64,000 nt of DNA from NCBI GenBank assembly GCA_029975165.1, contig JARKPR010000003.1, positions 142,778 through 206,777 of the forward strand, in the 5' to 3' direction. Below, in pieces: positions 32,907 through 42,189 of the stretch. Position 1 is the stretch's first letter, and every line of letters begins with the position of its first letter. The notes under the pieces were generated by a model, which was not told the DNA's origin, ran no database searches, and saw nothing but the letters and a program-made list of their open reading frames with translations. The translations under genes and the position numbers were made by a program. The stretch comes from Selenomonadales bacterium. Its GTDB lineage: Bacteria > Bacillota > Negativicutes > Sporomusales > UBA7701.

Positions 32907-35081
32907 ATGATAGCAAACGAGATTCCCGCCGTGGTGGCCCGCGAGTTGGGCGTGCGGCCCGCCCAGGTGGAGGCGACGAGCAAGCTGCTGGACGAGGGCA
33001 ATACGGTGCCGTTCATCGCCCGCTACCGCAAGGAGGCGACCGGCGAGCTTGATGAGGAGAAGATCCGCGCCGTGGAGGAGCGGGTGCAGTATCTGCGCAA
33101 TTTTATCAAGCGCCAGGAGGAGATTCTGGCGAGCATCGCCGAGCAGGGCAAGCTGACCCCGGAGCTGGAGGCGGCGGTCAAGGCGGCGGGCAAGCTGCAG
33201 GAGCTGGAGGACCTTTACTTGCCTTTCCGCCCGAAGAAGCGGACGCGGGCCCAGATCGCCCGCGAGCGGGGCCTAGAGCCGCTGGCCGCGCAGATGCTGG
33301 CCCAGGAGCTGACCGCGGGCGACCCGCTGGCGGTCGCGGCCGCGTATGTGGACGAGGAAAAAGGGGTGGCGACGGCGGAGGACGCGCTGGCCGGGGCCCG
33401 GGACATCGTGGCCGAGACGGCGAGCGAGCGGGCCGATATCCGGGCGATGATCCGCAAGCAGCTGTGGACGGCGGGCGAGATCGCCACGACGCTGGCGGTG
33501 GCGGAGGCGGAGGGCCAGGAGTTCCTCAACTACCGCGAGTACCGCGAGCCGGTGCGGCGCATCCCCTCCCACCGCATCTTGGCGGTGAACCGGGGCGAGC
33601 GCAAGGCGGTGCTGAAGGTCGAGTTGAGCACCGCCCATGACGCCAATATCGATATGATCGGCCGCATGGTGGTGAGCAGGCCGTCGATTTTCACCGACTG
33701 CCTGCGCGCCGCCGTGGCCGACGGCTACAAGCGCCTGCTCTTCCCGTCGCTGGAGCGGGAGGTCCGCAACCTGCTGACGGAGAACGCCGAGAAGCAGGCG
33801 ATCCGCGTTTTCGGCCTCAATCTGCGCCAGTTGCTGCTGGCGGCGCCGCTGGCCAGCCATACGGTGATGGGCCTCGATCCCGGCTACCGTACAGGCTGCA
33901 AGATGGCGGTGGTGAGCCCGACGGGGGCGGTGCTGGCGACGGCGACGCTGTATGTGACGGCGAGCGATAACCAGCGCCGGCAGGCGGCGGCGATGGTGCT
34001 GGAGGCGGTGCGGCGCCACGGGGTGAGCCTGGTGTCGATCGGCAACGGCACGGCGTCGTATGAGACGGAGGAGTTCGTGGCCGGGCTGATCGCCGAGCAC
34101 GGCCTGGCGGTCCGCTATCTGATCGTTAACGAGGCGGGGGCGTCGGTCTATTCGGCGTCGAAGCTGGCCAAGGATGAGTTGCCTGGCCTGGATGTGTCGC
34201 TGCGGGGGGCGGTGTCGATCGCCCGGCGGGTGCAGGATCCGCTGGCCGAGCTGGTTAAGATCGACCCGCAGTCGATCGGCGTCGGCCAATACCAGCACGA
34301 TGTCGATCAGAAGAGCCTGGGCGGCGCTTTAGCGAACGTGGTGGAGTCGTGCGTCAACCATGTGGGCGTGGAGCTTAATACGGCATCAGTGGAGCTGTTG
34401 ACGTATGTAGCCGGTATCAATGCGGCGGTGGCGAAGAATATCGTCGCCCGCCGCGACGAGGGCGGTCCGTTCGCCGACCGCGGCCAACTTTTGAAGGTGC
34501 CGCGGCTGGGGCAGGCGACGTTCACGCAGTGCGCGGGGTTCCTGCGGCTGGCCGGCGGGGCCAATCCGCTCGATAATACGCCGGTGCACCCCGAGTCGTA
34601 CCGATTGGCGGAAAGCATCCTTGCCAGGCTGGGGTTCGCGGTGGGCGACCTGGCCGACAAGGAGAAGCTGGGCCGGCTGCAGTCCCGGCTGCCGCAGGCG
34701 GACACGGCCGCTCTGGCGAAGGAGCTGGGGGCGGGCGAGCCGACGGTGCGGGACATTCTGGCGGCTTTGGCCAAGCCTGGCCGCGACCCGCGGGAGGAGC
34801 TGCCGCCGCCGCTGACCCGCAAGAATATCGTCAAGCTGTCCGACCTGGCGGTCGGCGCGGTGGTGAAAGGCACGGTCCACAATGTGACCGATTTCGGCGT
34901 GTTCGTCGATATCGGCGTGAAGACGAACGGGCTGGTCCACCGCTCCGAGCTGAGCGACAAGCCTTTCCGCCACCCGCTCGACGTTGTGGCGGTCGGCGAT
35001 ATCATCGACTGCCTCATCCTGGGCGTGGACGAGGCGCGGGGCCGGATCTCGCTCAGTCTGAAGAAGGCGAAGGGTAAATAA
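32907..35081 (+). CDS. tex: Tex family RNA-binding protein
   Basis: A 724-aa Tex/YqgF-type protein implicated in transcription and translation-related RNA handling. Order of parts: N-terminal helical domain with VPFIARYRKEATGELDE (about 35-50), a YqgF RNase H-like domain beginning VMGLDPGYRTGCKMAVV (about 323), helix-hairpin-helix repeats (about 490-560, YVAGINAAVAKNIVARR), and an S1 RNA-binding domain at the end (about 650-720, VGAVVKGTVHNVTDFGVFVD). ATG 32907 follows GAGG. It is a single gene; the TATAAT-like box at 32863 is a likely -10. Confidence 0.96.
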   Translation: MIANEIPAVVARELGVRPAQVEATSKLLDEGNTVPFIARYRKEATGELDEEKIRAVEERVQYLRNFIKRQEEILASIAEQGKLTPELEAAVKAAGKLQELEDLYLPFRPKKRTRAQIARERGLEPLAAQMLAQELTAGDPLAVAAAYVDEEKGVATAEDALAGARDIVAETASERADIRAMIRKQLWTAGEIATTLAVAEAEGQEFLNYREYREPVRRIPSHRILAVNRGERKAVLKVELSTAHDANIDMIGRMVVSRPSIFTDCLRAAVADGYKRLLFPSLEREVRNLLTENAEKQAIRVFGLNLRQLLLAAPLASHTVMGLDPGYRTGCKMAVVSPTGAVLATATLYVTASDNQRRQAAAMVLEAVRRHGVSLVSIGNGTASYETEEFVAGLIAEHGLAVRYLIVNEAGASVYSASKLAKDELPGLDVSLRGAVSIARRVQDPLAELVKIDPQSIGVGQYQHDVDQKSLGGALANVVESCVNHVGVELNTASVELLTYVAGINAAVAKNIVARRDEGGPFADRGQLLKVPRLGQATFTQCAGFLRLAGGANPLDNTPVHPESYRLAESILARLGFAVGDLADKEKLGRLQSRLPQADTAALAKELGAGEPTVRDILAALAKPGRDPREELPPPLTRKNIVKLSDLAVGAVVKGTVHNVTDFGVFVDIGVKTNGLVHRSELSDKPFRHPLDVVAVGDIIDCLILGVDEARGRISLSLKKAKGK

Positions 35082-35194
35082 TCGCGATTGTGCCTTCAAG
35101 GCGCAGCCGTTGATTCAGAGGAACGCTTCGCCACGACTGCTCCGCGTTATTTGAGCGCCCCCGCATGCGGGGACTTTCGCCGCGCATCAAAAAA

Positions 35195-35220
35195 GAAGGC
35201 CGGGTTTACACCCGGCCTTC
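35195..35220 (-). terminator. Terminator of the 60-aa cysteine-containing protein gene
   Basis: Perfect 11-bp stem GAAGGCCGGGT / ACCCGGCCTTC with a 4-nt loop, followed by six T on the minus strand. A smaller palindrome, CCCCGCATGCGGGG, lies at about 35160-35173. Confidence 0.85.
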
Positions 35221-35234
35221 ACTGGGGCACCCGG

Positions 35235-35417
35235 TCAGCTGGCGCTTTTGCTGCCGGCGGTCTGCGGCTTGACGATTTCGGTATCGGCCCCATGCACGCC
35301 GCACTCCGGGCACATCCAGGTCTGAACTCTCAGAAGCACGTCGCCGTGCGCGGAGTCGAACTTCAGGGTGGTATAACGGCAGATTTTGTCGGGGTGCTCA
35401 CACCAATTGCTTTTCAT
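35235..35417 (-). CDS. Small cysteine-containing (probably zinc-binding) protein
   Basis: A 60-aa protein with two cysteine pairs, WCEHPDKIC and MCPECG, plus a histidine, arranged like a small metal site. ATG 35417 follows AAGGAGG at seven bases. It is a single gene between tex and the FtsA-like gene with its own terminator. No family is recognised with confidence. Confidence 0.65.
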   Translation of the reverse strand: MKSNWCEHPDKICRYTTLKFDSAHGDVLLRVQTWMCPECGVHGADTEIVKPQTAGSKSAS

Positions 35418-35621
35418 GGCTACGCCTCCTTGCCAACAAATCATATTAGCTGGTACTATTAGTAGTTATTATATTCTGCAGCTGCTCTTTTATACCTGCT
35501 GCGGCGGGAAAAATTTTTCTGCCAAATTCCGCTATGGGGGCGGCCGCGAATGTCGGGAAAAGGAAATCCGCCGGGAAAGGGCGAAGAATATCTTACCTTT
35601 TTTTATGATAAGGAGCGCGCC

Positions 35622-37769
35622 ATGGAGAAGAAGCTGCTTTTCGCCCTCGACATCGGCACGAGGAGCGTCGTCGGCATGGTGGGCGAGCAGACGGCGTCCG
35701 GCATCAGGGTGCTGGCCGTCGAGCGCCGGGAGCATACCACCCGCGCGATGCTGGACGGCCAGATCCACGATGTGCCGGAGGTTGCCCAGGTGATCGGCGA
35801 GGTGACGTCCCGCCTCGTGGCCATCGTCGGGCCGCTGAAGAGGGTGTCGGTGGCGGCTGCCGGCCGGGCGCTGTGCACGCTGACGGCCGGCGCGGAGATA
35901 GAGTGCAGCGGCCGCGGCGCCCTGACGGCCGACGACGACCGGGGGCTGGAGCTGGCGGCCATCCAGTCGGCCCAGCAGCAACTGGCGACCACGAAGGCGG
36001 TGCCCGATCCTACCGGCTATTATTGCGTCGGCTACAGCGTCGTGCGCTTCACGCTCGACGGCACGACGATGAAGACGCTGGTCGGCCAGCGCGGCAAGCT
36101 GGCCGCCATCGAGGTGATCGCGACTTTCCTGCCGCGCCAGGTCATCGATTCGCTGCAGGCGGCCATCGAGGCGGCGGGCCTGGAGATGGCCACGCTGACC
36201 CTGGAACCTATCGCCGCTATAAATGTGCTGATTCCGCCGACGATGCGCCACCTCAACCTCGCTCTCGTGGATGTGGGGGCCGGCACTTCGGATGTCGCCA
36301 TAACCCGCGACGGTTCGGTTATCGGCTACGGGATGGTGCCGTTCGCCGGCGACGAGGTGACCGAAGCCGTTTCCCAGGCGCATCTGCTGGATTTCACGGT
36401 GGCGGAGATGCTCAAGCGCAAGTTGGGCAACAGCAGCAAGAAGGTGGCGTTCACCGATGTGCTGGGAGTGGCCCACAAGCTGCCGGCCGCGGAACTCGTG
36501 GCCAGCACCGCCCCGGTCGTGGCCGACCTGGGCCAGGCCATCGCCGCCCAGATCCTGGCCCTGAATTCGACGCCGCCCCAGGCCGTGCTGCTGGTCGGCG
36601 GCGGTTCGCTGACCCCCGGCCTGCCGAAGGCGGTGGCCGAGGCGCTGGGCATCGCCGCTTCGCGCGTGGCCATCAGGCGGCCGGACACGGTCGAGGGGCT
36701 CTGCGATATTCCCCCCGATCTTATCGCCCCCGACGGGGTGACGCCCCTCGGCATCCTCAAGCTGGCCGGCGGGCGCTCGCTGACCTTCGTGCAGGTGAGG
36801 CTCAACGACCGGCCTTTACGGCTGTTCAATCTCGGCCGGATGACGGTGGCCAACGCGCTGCTGGTGGCCGGAGTCGATGTCCGCAGTCTCCACGGCCGCC
36901 CCGGCATGGGGATGACCGTGACGGTGAACGGCGAGAAGCGGTTCCTGGCCGGCAGTATGGGCCAGACGGGCCATATCCTCGTAAATGGCAAGGAGGCCTT
37001 GTTCGGCGACAGCGTGAATGAGGGCGACGTTATTAAGGTGGAGAAGGGCAAGGACGGTACGAGCCCCGCGCCGACCGTCGCCGACCTCGTCGCCGTGCCG
37101 GAACCCTTCACGATCACGATCGACGCCGTGCCGGTAACGGTGGGGCCTGAGCTGACGGTGAACGGCAAGGCGGCCGCCGCCGGCACGAGACTGGCCGACC
37201 GCGACCGGATCGTTTGCCGCCGGCCGGTGACGCTGGGTGAGGTGATGGCCGCCGCGGGCCGGCCGGTCGAGCCGCAGGAATACCATTATATCGTCAACGG
37301 CAGCGAGCGCACGGTTGTCCGCCGGCCGGAATTGACGCTGAACGGCGTCCGCTGCGGCGAGGAGGCGGCGGTGACCGGGAACGACGTCATCGCTACGGCA
37401 GAGGCCGGCGCCCCGACGCTCGGCGAGCTGGTGGGCCTGGACGAGGCGACCGAGGCGGCGCTTACCGTGCTTTTCAACGGCGACAGCTGCCGGATACCGC
37501 TGCGCCGCTGCTCGTTCACGGTGGCCGGCAAGCCGGCGAAGGCGGCCGATGTGGCCCGCCCGGGCAGCTATATCGATTTCGCCAGTTACGAGTTGCAGCC
37601 GATGGTCAGCGATGTGCTGCTGGCCGCGGCGTTCGACCCGCACTCGCTGCCGCCCGGCAGCCGAGTGGATGTGCTGGTGAACGGGAAGACGGCCGAGTTC
37701 ACGACACCGGTGAAGAACGGCGACAAGGTGGAGCTGGCGGTCGGGCGGGTTTTGGCGAATAGGCCGTGA
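35622..37769 (+). CDS. FtsA-like ATPase with repeated C-terminal modules
   Basis: A 715-aa protein. Residues 1-385 form an actin/Hsp70-fold domain like FtsA or PilM: phosphate 1 ALDIGTRSVVGMV (8-20), phosphate 2 LVDVGAGTSDVAI (215-227) and adenosine motif VLLVGGGSLTPGL (322-334). The remaining 330 residues hold five copies of a motif with the plan V-N-G-K ... G-D-x-I/V, at about 454-471, 513-531, 573-590, 634-651 and 686-703, suggesting small beta-grasp or S4-like modules. ATG 35622 follows AAGGAG; the longer frame from 35550 has no site. No ftsZ is adjacent. It is much longer than FtsA (about 420 aa). It is probably peripheral to membrane or division, but its role is unknown. Confidence 0.8.
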   Translation: MEKKLLFALDIGTRSVVGMVGEQTASGIRVLAVERREHTTRAMLDGQIHDVPEVAQVIGEVTSRLVAIVGPLKRVSVAAAGRALCTLTAGAEIECSGRGALTADDDRGLELAAIQSAQQQLATTKAVPDPTGYYCVGYSVVRFTLDGTTMKTLVGQRGKLAAIEVIATFLPRQVIDSLQAAIEAAGLEMATLTLEPIAAINVLIPPTMRHLNLALVDVGAGTSDVAITRDGSVIGYGMVPFAGDEVTEAVSQAHLLDFTVAEMLKRKLGNSSKKVAFTDVLGVAHKLPAAELVASTAPVVADLGQAIAAQILALNSTPPQAVLLVGGGSLTPGLPKAVAEALGIAASRVAIRRPDTVEGLCDIPPDLIAPDGVTPLGILKLAGGRSLTFVQVRLNDRPLRLFNLGRMTVANALLVAGVDVRSLHGRPGMGMTVTVNGEKRFLAGSMGQTGHILVNGKEALFGDSVNEGDVIKVEKGKDGTSPAPTVADLVAVPEPFTITIDAVPVTVGPELTVNGKAAAAGTRLADRDRIVCRRPVTLGEVMAAAGRPVEPQEYHYIVNGSERTVVRRPELTLNGVRCGEEAAVTGNDVIATAEAGAPTLGELVGLDEATEAALTVLFNGDSCRIPLRRCSFTVAGKPAKAADVARPGSYIDFASYELQPMVSDVLLAAAFDPHSLPPGSRVDVLVNGKTAEFTTPVKNGDKVELAVGRVLANRP

Positions 37770-37771
37770 GA

Positions 37772-37798
37772 AAAGGCGGGAGCATAGCTCCCGCCTTT
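37772..37798. terminator. Bidirectional terminator
   Basis: Perfect 12-bp stem AAAGGCGGGAGC / GCTCCCGCCTTT with a 3-nt loop between the FtsA-like gene and the convergent GGDEF gene. Confidence 0.85.
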
Positions 37799-37828
37799 AG
37801 AGTGTCGCGCAATATATTCCGTTGCCGG

Positions 37829-38872
37829 TTACATGCCGTATTTGAGCGCCGGTTCGGCGATGGGGAACTGGACGTTGTTGCGGCCGAGCTGCTTGGCGCG
37901 GTAGAGGGCGCGGTCGGCCTGCTCGAAGACGGCCTGGCTGCTCATCCCCGGTTTCTTCATGGCTACGCCGAGGCTTACGGTTATGCGGATGGGGACGGTC
38001 CCGCCTGCGAATTCGCATTCGGCGACTTTCTGGCGGAGGCGCTCGGCGACCTTCAGTCCGTTCTGGGCGGTGGTGCCGGGGAGGATGACGACGAATTCCT
38101 CGCCGCCGTAACGGAAGGCGAGGTCGCCGCTGCGAATGCTGAGCATGATAATGTTGCCCAGGGCCATGAGCACTTTGTCGCCGATGAGGTGGCCGTGGGT
38201 GTCGTTGAGCCGTTTGAAGTGGTCGATGTCGATGATGAGCAGGACGCACTGGGGCAGGCTGTCGATCTTTTCCTTGTAGGCGCGGTGGTTGTAGAGGCCG
38301 GTGAGGGAGTCGGTGAAGGCCATGCGGTAGTTGCGGTCGTTCTGGCGGATGAGGTCGAGCATGTGCCTGTCGCCGTCGGCCTGCCGGGCGATGAGGGCGT
38401 CGATGTATACGGCGGCGTAGGTGACGAGGGCGGCGCCGAGGAGGTTGTACAGCATCCTGACGACGATGTCGGCGGTGAAGCTGACGGTTACGGCGGCGGT
38501 GGCGATGAGCTGGGCGGCGGCGACGACGGCGGCCACGCGCCCGGCCCGCTTGCGTCCGACCCACATTGCCATTCTGAGGAGGAGCAGGTGGTAGAGGATG
38601 TCGCTGTAGACGGCCTGGGCAAGGGTGAAGCCCGCGCACAGGGCAACGCTGACCAGGAGCTCGCGGATGTCCGGGGCTGCCTTGCGGTGACAGAGGGCGA
38701 GGTTGTATAAGGCGTGGACTGATGCCAGGGCGACCGCCCATTGCCAGGCGGAGGTCTGCAGGTACCAGGCGCCGGCGCCGCTGAACAGCGCGAAGGCGAT
38801 GCCCGCCCGACGGCCCAGGATTTGGATGGATTCGGCGCTGCCGGCGATGCCGGCGGTGCGGTCGTCGTGCAT
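37829..38872 (-). CDS. Membrane-bound diguanylate cyclase (GGDEF)
   Basis: A 347-aa protein with several N-terminal transmembrane segments (about 20-155) and a C-terminal GGDEF domain: DSLTGLYNHRAYKE (about 190), DIDHFKRLNDTHGH, and the active-site RYGGEEFVVILPG. An I-site RxxD (RSGD) lies five residues before GGEEF, so the enzyme should be feedback-inhibited by its product, cyclic-di-GMP. ATG 38872 is at the left of a short promoter region. The input signal of the membrane part is unknown. Confidence 0.92.
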   Translation of the reverse strand: MHDDRTAGIAGSAESIQILGRRAGIAFALFSGAGAWYLQTSAWQWAVALASVHALYNLALCHRKAAPDIRELLVSVALCAGFTLAQAVYSDILYHLLLLRMAMWVGRKRAGRVAAVVAAAQLIATAAVTVSFTADIVVRMLYNLLGAALVTYAAVYIDALIARQADGDRHMLDLIRQNDRNYRMAFTDSLTGLYNHRAYKEKIDSLPQCVLLIIDIDHFKRLNDTHGHLIGDKVLMALGNIIMLSIRSGDLAFRYGGEEFVVILPGTTAQNGLKVAERLRQKVAECEFAGGTVPIRITVSLGVAMKKPGMSSQAVFEQADRALYRAKQLGRNNVQFPIAEPALKYGM

Positions 38873-39001
38873 CTGCCACCCTCCCGCGGGAAGTCCCCAA
38901 AGTTTTTGGCGGCGTTTCCGCGTATATTTACCGGCTTATTTGTGTATATTCCCCGGTCATGGCGAAAATCCTACCAGATATTGTGGGCGGCATATAAAAG
39001 G

Positions 39002-39035
39002 GGAAAGAGGTCCCATATATATGGGACCTCTTTCC
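39002..39035. terminator. Terminator after the sodium:solute symporter gene
   Basis: A 34-base perfect palindrome, GGAAAGAGGTCCCATAT and its complement, that ends in CTTTCC on either strand; it lies 37 bases after the symporter stop codon. Confidence 0.75.
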
Positions 39036-39071
39036 TTATAGCGGCTAGGGCTGTGACCGGCTTGCCCGGAT

Positions 39072-40541
39072 TTAGCTGATGGCTTTGGTTTTTTGCTCGA
39101 TGGTCGCGGGGGTGCTGGTCGCCATGCTCACGACGGTGAAGACGACGAAGTTGCACACCAGGGCGACGAAGCCGGCGTTGAGGTTGAGGCCCATGATGCC
39201 GAGCGGGTCCATTTTGTTGAGCATGAGGAAGAAGACGAGGAACTCGCCGACGATCACGCCGCAGTAGGCGCCGACTTTGGTGGCGCGTTTCCAGTAGAGG
39301 CCGAGGACGATCATCGGGAAGAACTGGGTGACGCCGGCGTAGCCGGTGAGGAGCAGGTTGACGAGCATGTTGGGCGTCAGGATGGCGAGCGCAAGGGCGA
39401 CGGCGGTGAGGACGAGCACGACCACGCGGGCGATATTGCGCTGCGTTTCGGGGGGGGTGCCCACGCCGATGGTGCGGCCGTAGACGTTGCGGGTGAAGAG
39501 CATCGAGGTGGAAAGGATGAGGTCGGCGGCCGGGATCATGCAGGCCAATGCGCCGGCGCCGCCCACCAGGCCGAGGGCCCAGCCGGGGAAGACTTGCTGG
39601 ACGATGGTCATGAAGGCCATGTCGGGCACTTTGAGGGCCGGGGTGAGAACCATCAGGGCGCAGAAGCCGATCAGCATCGGGAAGATGAGGCAGATCTGGT
39701 AGAGCGGCAGGTAGATGGCGTTGTGGCGCAGCACGTTGGGGCTCTTGGCGCTGAAGCTGTTGGCCGAGAAGTGGGGCCACATGTAGAAGCCAAGGCTGGT
39801 GAGCACCAGGGTGGACATCGCCCAGCTGACGTCGAGGTTCTTGGTGCCGCCCGGCAGGGACAGGAAGCCGGGTTTGGCCGCGTCAATGGCCTCGAACATG
39901 TTGCCCACGCCGCCGAAGAAGTGGTAGGGCAGCCAGAGGCCGAAGAAGACGACGGCAACGATCATGGTGACGTCCTTGATGACGGCGGTGGAGGCTACGC
40001 CTTTCAGGCCGCTGAGGTAGACGAACGCGGCGACCATGGTGAAGGCGATGAGCATGGCCGGCACGCGGCCGATGACGCCGTAGGAGCAGGTTTCGATGAT
40101 AAGGCCGAGGCCGGTGAGCTGGAGCTGCAGGTAGGGGATGAGGAAGGCGACGCCGATGACGGCGGTAAGGACGCCCAGCCAGCGGCTGTCGTACATGTGC
40201 TCGACGAGGTCGGGCTGGGTCATGAGGCCGTGTTTGCGGCCGATGGGGGCGATGGACGGCAGGACGTAGTAGCCGACGACGTAGGCCAGGGCGCCGTAGC
40301 CGAGGATGTAGAACGTCGGGCCGCCGCGGGCGTAGGCCCAGCCGCTGCCGCCGAGGAAGGCGAACGCGGTGTAGATTTCGCCGGCGAGGATGAACCAGTT
40401 GAGCCAGCGGCCGAAGCTGCGGCCGCCGACGGCCCATTCTTCGAGGCTCATTTTTTTGTTCATGCCGGGGATCATGCCGACGATGGTTGTACCGATTACG
40501 AATGCAAAAATTATGGCCAAGGCCATTGTTTCGTTACTCAT
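39072..40541 (-). CDS. Sodium:solute symporter (SSS family)
   Basis: A 489-aa transporter with about 13 predicted membrane helices. SSS features: EEWAVGGRSFGRWLNWF near the N-terminus, the GxxxxxxFLGGSGWAYARG region after helix 2, and ACMIPAADLILSTSMLFTRN in the middle. It imports an organic solute, possibly a monocarboxylate or amino acid, with Na+. Upstream, 24 bases away, is a DUF3311 gene, a frequent partner of these transporters, and before that an M20 amidohydrolase. The three may form one operon for uptake and hydrolysis of an N-acyl compound; substrate not known. Confidence 0.92.
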   Translation of the reverse strand: MSNETMALAIIFAFVIGTTIVGMIPGMNKKMSLEEWAVGGRSFGRWLNWFILAGEIYTAFAFLGGSGWAYARGGPTFYILGYGALAYVVGYYVLPSIAPIGRKHGLMTQPDLVEHMYDSRWLGVLTAVIGVAFLIPYLQLQLTGLGLIIETCSYGVIGRVPAMLIAFTMVAAFVYLSGLKGVASTAVIKDVTMIVAVVFFGLWLPYHFFGGVGNMFEAIDAAKPGFLSLPGGTKNLDVSWAMSTLVLTSLGFYMWPHFSANSFSAKSPNVLRHNAIYLPLYQICLIFPMLIGFCALMVLTPALKVPDMAFMTIVQQVFPGWALGLVGGAGALACMIPAADLILSTSMLFTRNVYGRTIGVGTPPETQRNIARVVVLVLTAVALALAILTPNMLVNLLLTGYAGVTQFFPMIVLGLYWKRATKVGAYCGVIVGEFLVFFLMLNKMDPLGIMGLNLNAGFVALVCNFVVFTVVSMATSTPATIEQKTKAIS

Positions 40542-40565
40542 TTGTTTTCACAACCTCCCTTCAGC

Positions 40566-40760
40566 TTATTCGTCGTCTTTGCCGACGTCCATCCTGTACA
40601 AGATGCTAAGGCAAATGTAGGAAATGGGGATAGTGCAGCACAGCCAAAACGCCAGGAAGGGCAGGCCGAACACTATCGGTTTGACTTGGTTGACGAAGGG
40701 GAGCGCGCCGATGGTCCAGATGAAGGGAATGATGGTGAGGATGACTTTGACCGGATTCAC
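40566..40760 (-). CDS. DUF3311 membrane protein, symporter partner
   Basis: A 64-aa protein with two membrane helices (about 6-24 and 30-53, FGLPFLAFWLCCTIPISYIC). The family is nearly always next to SSS transporters. GTG 40760 follows GAGGTGAAAAC. It is probably an accessory subunit of the adjacent symporter. Confidence 0.85.
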   Translation of the reverse strand: MNPVKVILTIIPFIWTIGALPFVNQVKPIVFGLPFLAFWLCCTIPISYICLSILYRMDVGKDDE

Positions 40761-40841
40761 GTTTTCACCTCGCTTAAAAATTTAGTGTACCAAGTGGCAT
40801 TGTATGTTCAGGCACCATATTGTGCCTTGATTTCCGCCGTC

Positions 40842-42068
40842 TTACCGGGCAAACAGTTTGAGGACGGTCCGGACCGTCGTTTCCAGGCCGTAGCCGAGCG
40901 CGTCCTCGTCGATGTTGAATTTGGGGTGGTGATGGGGATATACGCAGTCTTTGGCCGGATTGCCGGCGCCGACGAGGAGAAAGGCGCCGGGGGCGCGCCG
41001 CAGGTAATAGGAGAAGTCTTCGCCGACCATGAGCGGTTTGACGTCCTCCACTCTGATGCCGGCGACCTCGCGGGCGGCGGCGGCGGCGACGGCGGCGATG
41101 TCGGGGTTGTTGACGACTGGCGGGTAGCCGAAGATGGAGTCGAGCTTGTAGGTGGCGCCGGAGGCGGCGCAGATGCCTTTGCAGTAGGCGTCTATCTGGT
41201 CGAAGACGGCGTGGCGCACGCCTTCTTCGAAGGAACGGACGGTGCCTTTGAGGACGGCGGTGTCGGGGATGATGTTGAAGACTTCGCCGGCCTTGAACAT
41301 GCCGATGGTGAGGACGGCCTGCTCGCGGGGGTCGACGTTGGCGCCGGTGATCGTCCTGAGGGCCAGGACGAGCTGGGCGCCGACGAGGACGGAGTCGACG
41401 GTGTTGTGGGGCATCGAGCCGTGGCCGCCCCTGCCCTGGATGGTGACGGTGAATTCGTCGGGAGCGGCCATGAGGGCACCGGCATTGACGCCGATGACCC
41501 CGATCGGCAGCGGCTGCCACAGGTGGGAACCGATGACGTAGGCTATGCCTTCCATCGCCCCGTCGGCGATCATGAATTCGGCGCCGCCGGGGAAGCGTTC
41601 TTCGCTGGGCTGGAAGATCAGCCGCACGCTGCCGGGCAGGTCGCCGGCCATGGCGGCGAAGGTTTTGGCCGCGCCGAGCAGCATGGCGGTGTGGCCGTCA
41701 TGGCCGCAGGCGTGGGAGATGCCCTGGTTGCGCGATTTATAAGGCTGGGCGATCTGGTCCTCGACCGGCAGGGCGTCGATGTCGGCCCTTATGGCGACCG
41801 TTTTGCCGCCCGGCGCGCCGGGGATGTCGGCGATTACTCCCGTGCCGGCGGCGGGACGGGCCTTGATGCCCATCGCGGCAAGTTCGCCCAAAAGTTTTTT
41901 TTGTGTTTCGTGTTCCTGGCCGCCCACCTCCGGGTGCATGCGGAAATGGCGGCGCATGGCCACGACGTAGTCGCGGCTGGCGGCCACCTTGGCGGTAACT
42001 GTGTCCACGGGTACAACACCTGCCTCTTTGTAGACTGTTTCTGTCGCTGTCGCGTTATGGGCGGACAA
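40842..42068 (-). CDS. M20 family amidohydrolase
   Basis: A 408-aa zinc peptidase/amidohydrolase of the HipO/IAA-amino acid hydrolase group. Metal ligands appear in ISHACGHDGHTAM, FQPSEERFPGGA and the C-terminal GEDFSYYL block; the dimerisation domain (about 195-310) is present with GRGGHGSMPHNTVDS. It splits N-acyl amino acids or similar amides in the cytoplasm. Start TTG 42068 is weakly supported (AAGG); a GTG 57 bases inside is possible. It lies upstream of the DUF3311 and symporter genes, about 80 bases away. Confidence 0.9.
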   Translation of the reverse strand: MSAHNATATETVYKEAGVVPVDTVTAKVAASRDYVVAMRRHFRMHPEVGGQEHETQKKLLGELAAMGIKARPAAGTGVIADIPGAPGGKTVAIRADIDALPVEDQIAQPYKSRNQGISHACGHDGHTAMLLGAAKTFAAMAGDLPGSVRLIFQPSEERFPGGAEFMIADGAMEGIAYVIGSHLWQPLPIGVIGVNAGALMAAPDEFTVTIQGRGGHGSMPHNTVDSVLVGAQLVLALRTITGANVDPREQAVLTIGMFKAGEVFNIIPDTAVLKGTVRSFEEGVRHAVFDQIDAYCKGICAASGATYKLDSIFGYPPVVNNPDIAAVAAAAAREVAGIRVEDVKPLMVGEDFSYYLRRAPGAFLLVGAGNPAKDCVYPHHHPKFNIDEDALGYGLETTVRTVLKLFAR

Positions 42069-42189
42069 AAAAATACCTTCAAGATGTAACTATTTTAACA
42101 CATAATGGGAGCGACGGCACGAAAAGATTATGGCCGCCGCTCTTTTTTAAAGATGTATACATGATTTTTGTCAACAATTTTAGGGGTTA

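Noticed and set aside
35082..35175. A third copy of the palindromic intergenic element after tex
   Set aside because: Only AAGGCGCAGCCG-like bits match; the core with GTAC palindromes and the arms are missing.
39093..42089. A 998-codon open frame on the plus strand
   Set aside because: It runs opposite the symporter, DUF3311 and M20 genes, and its Gly/Asp/Glu/Val-rich composition is the usual shadow of GC-rich coding sequence.
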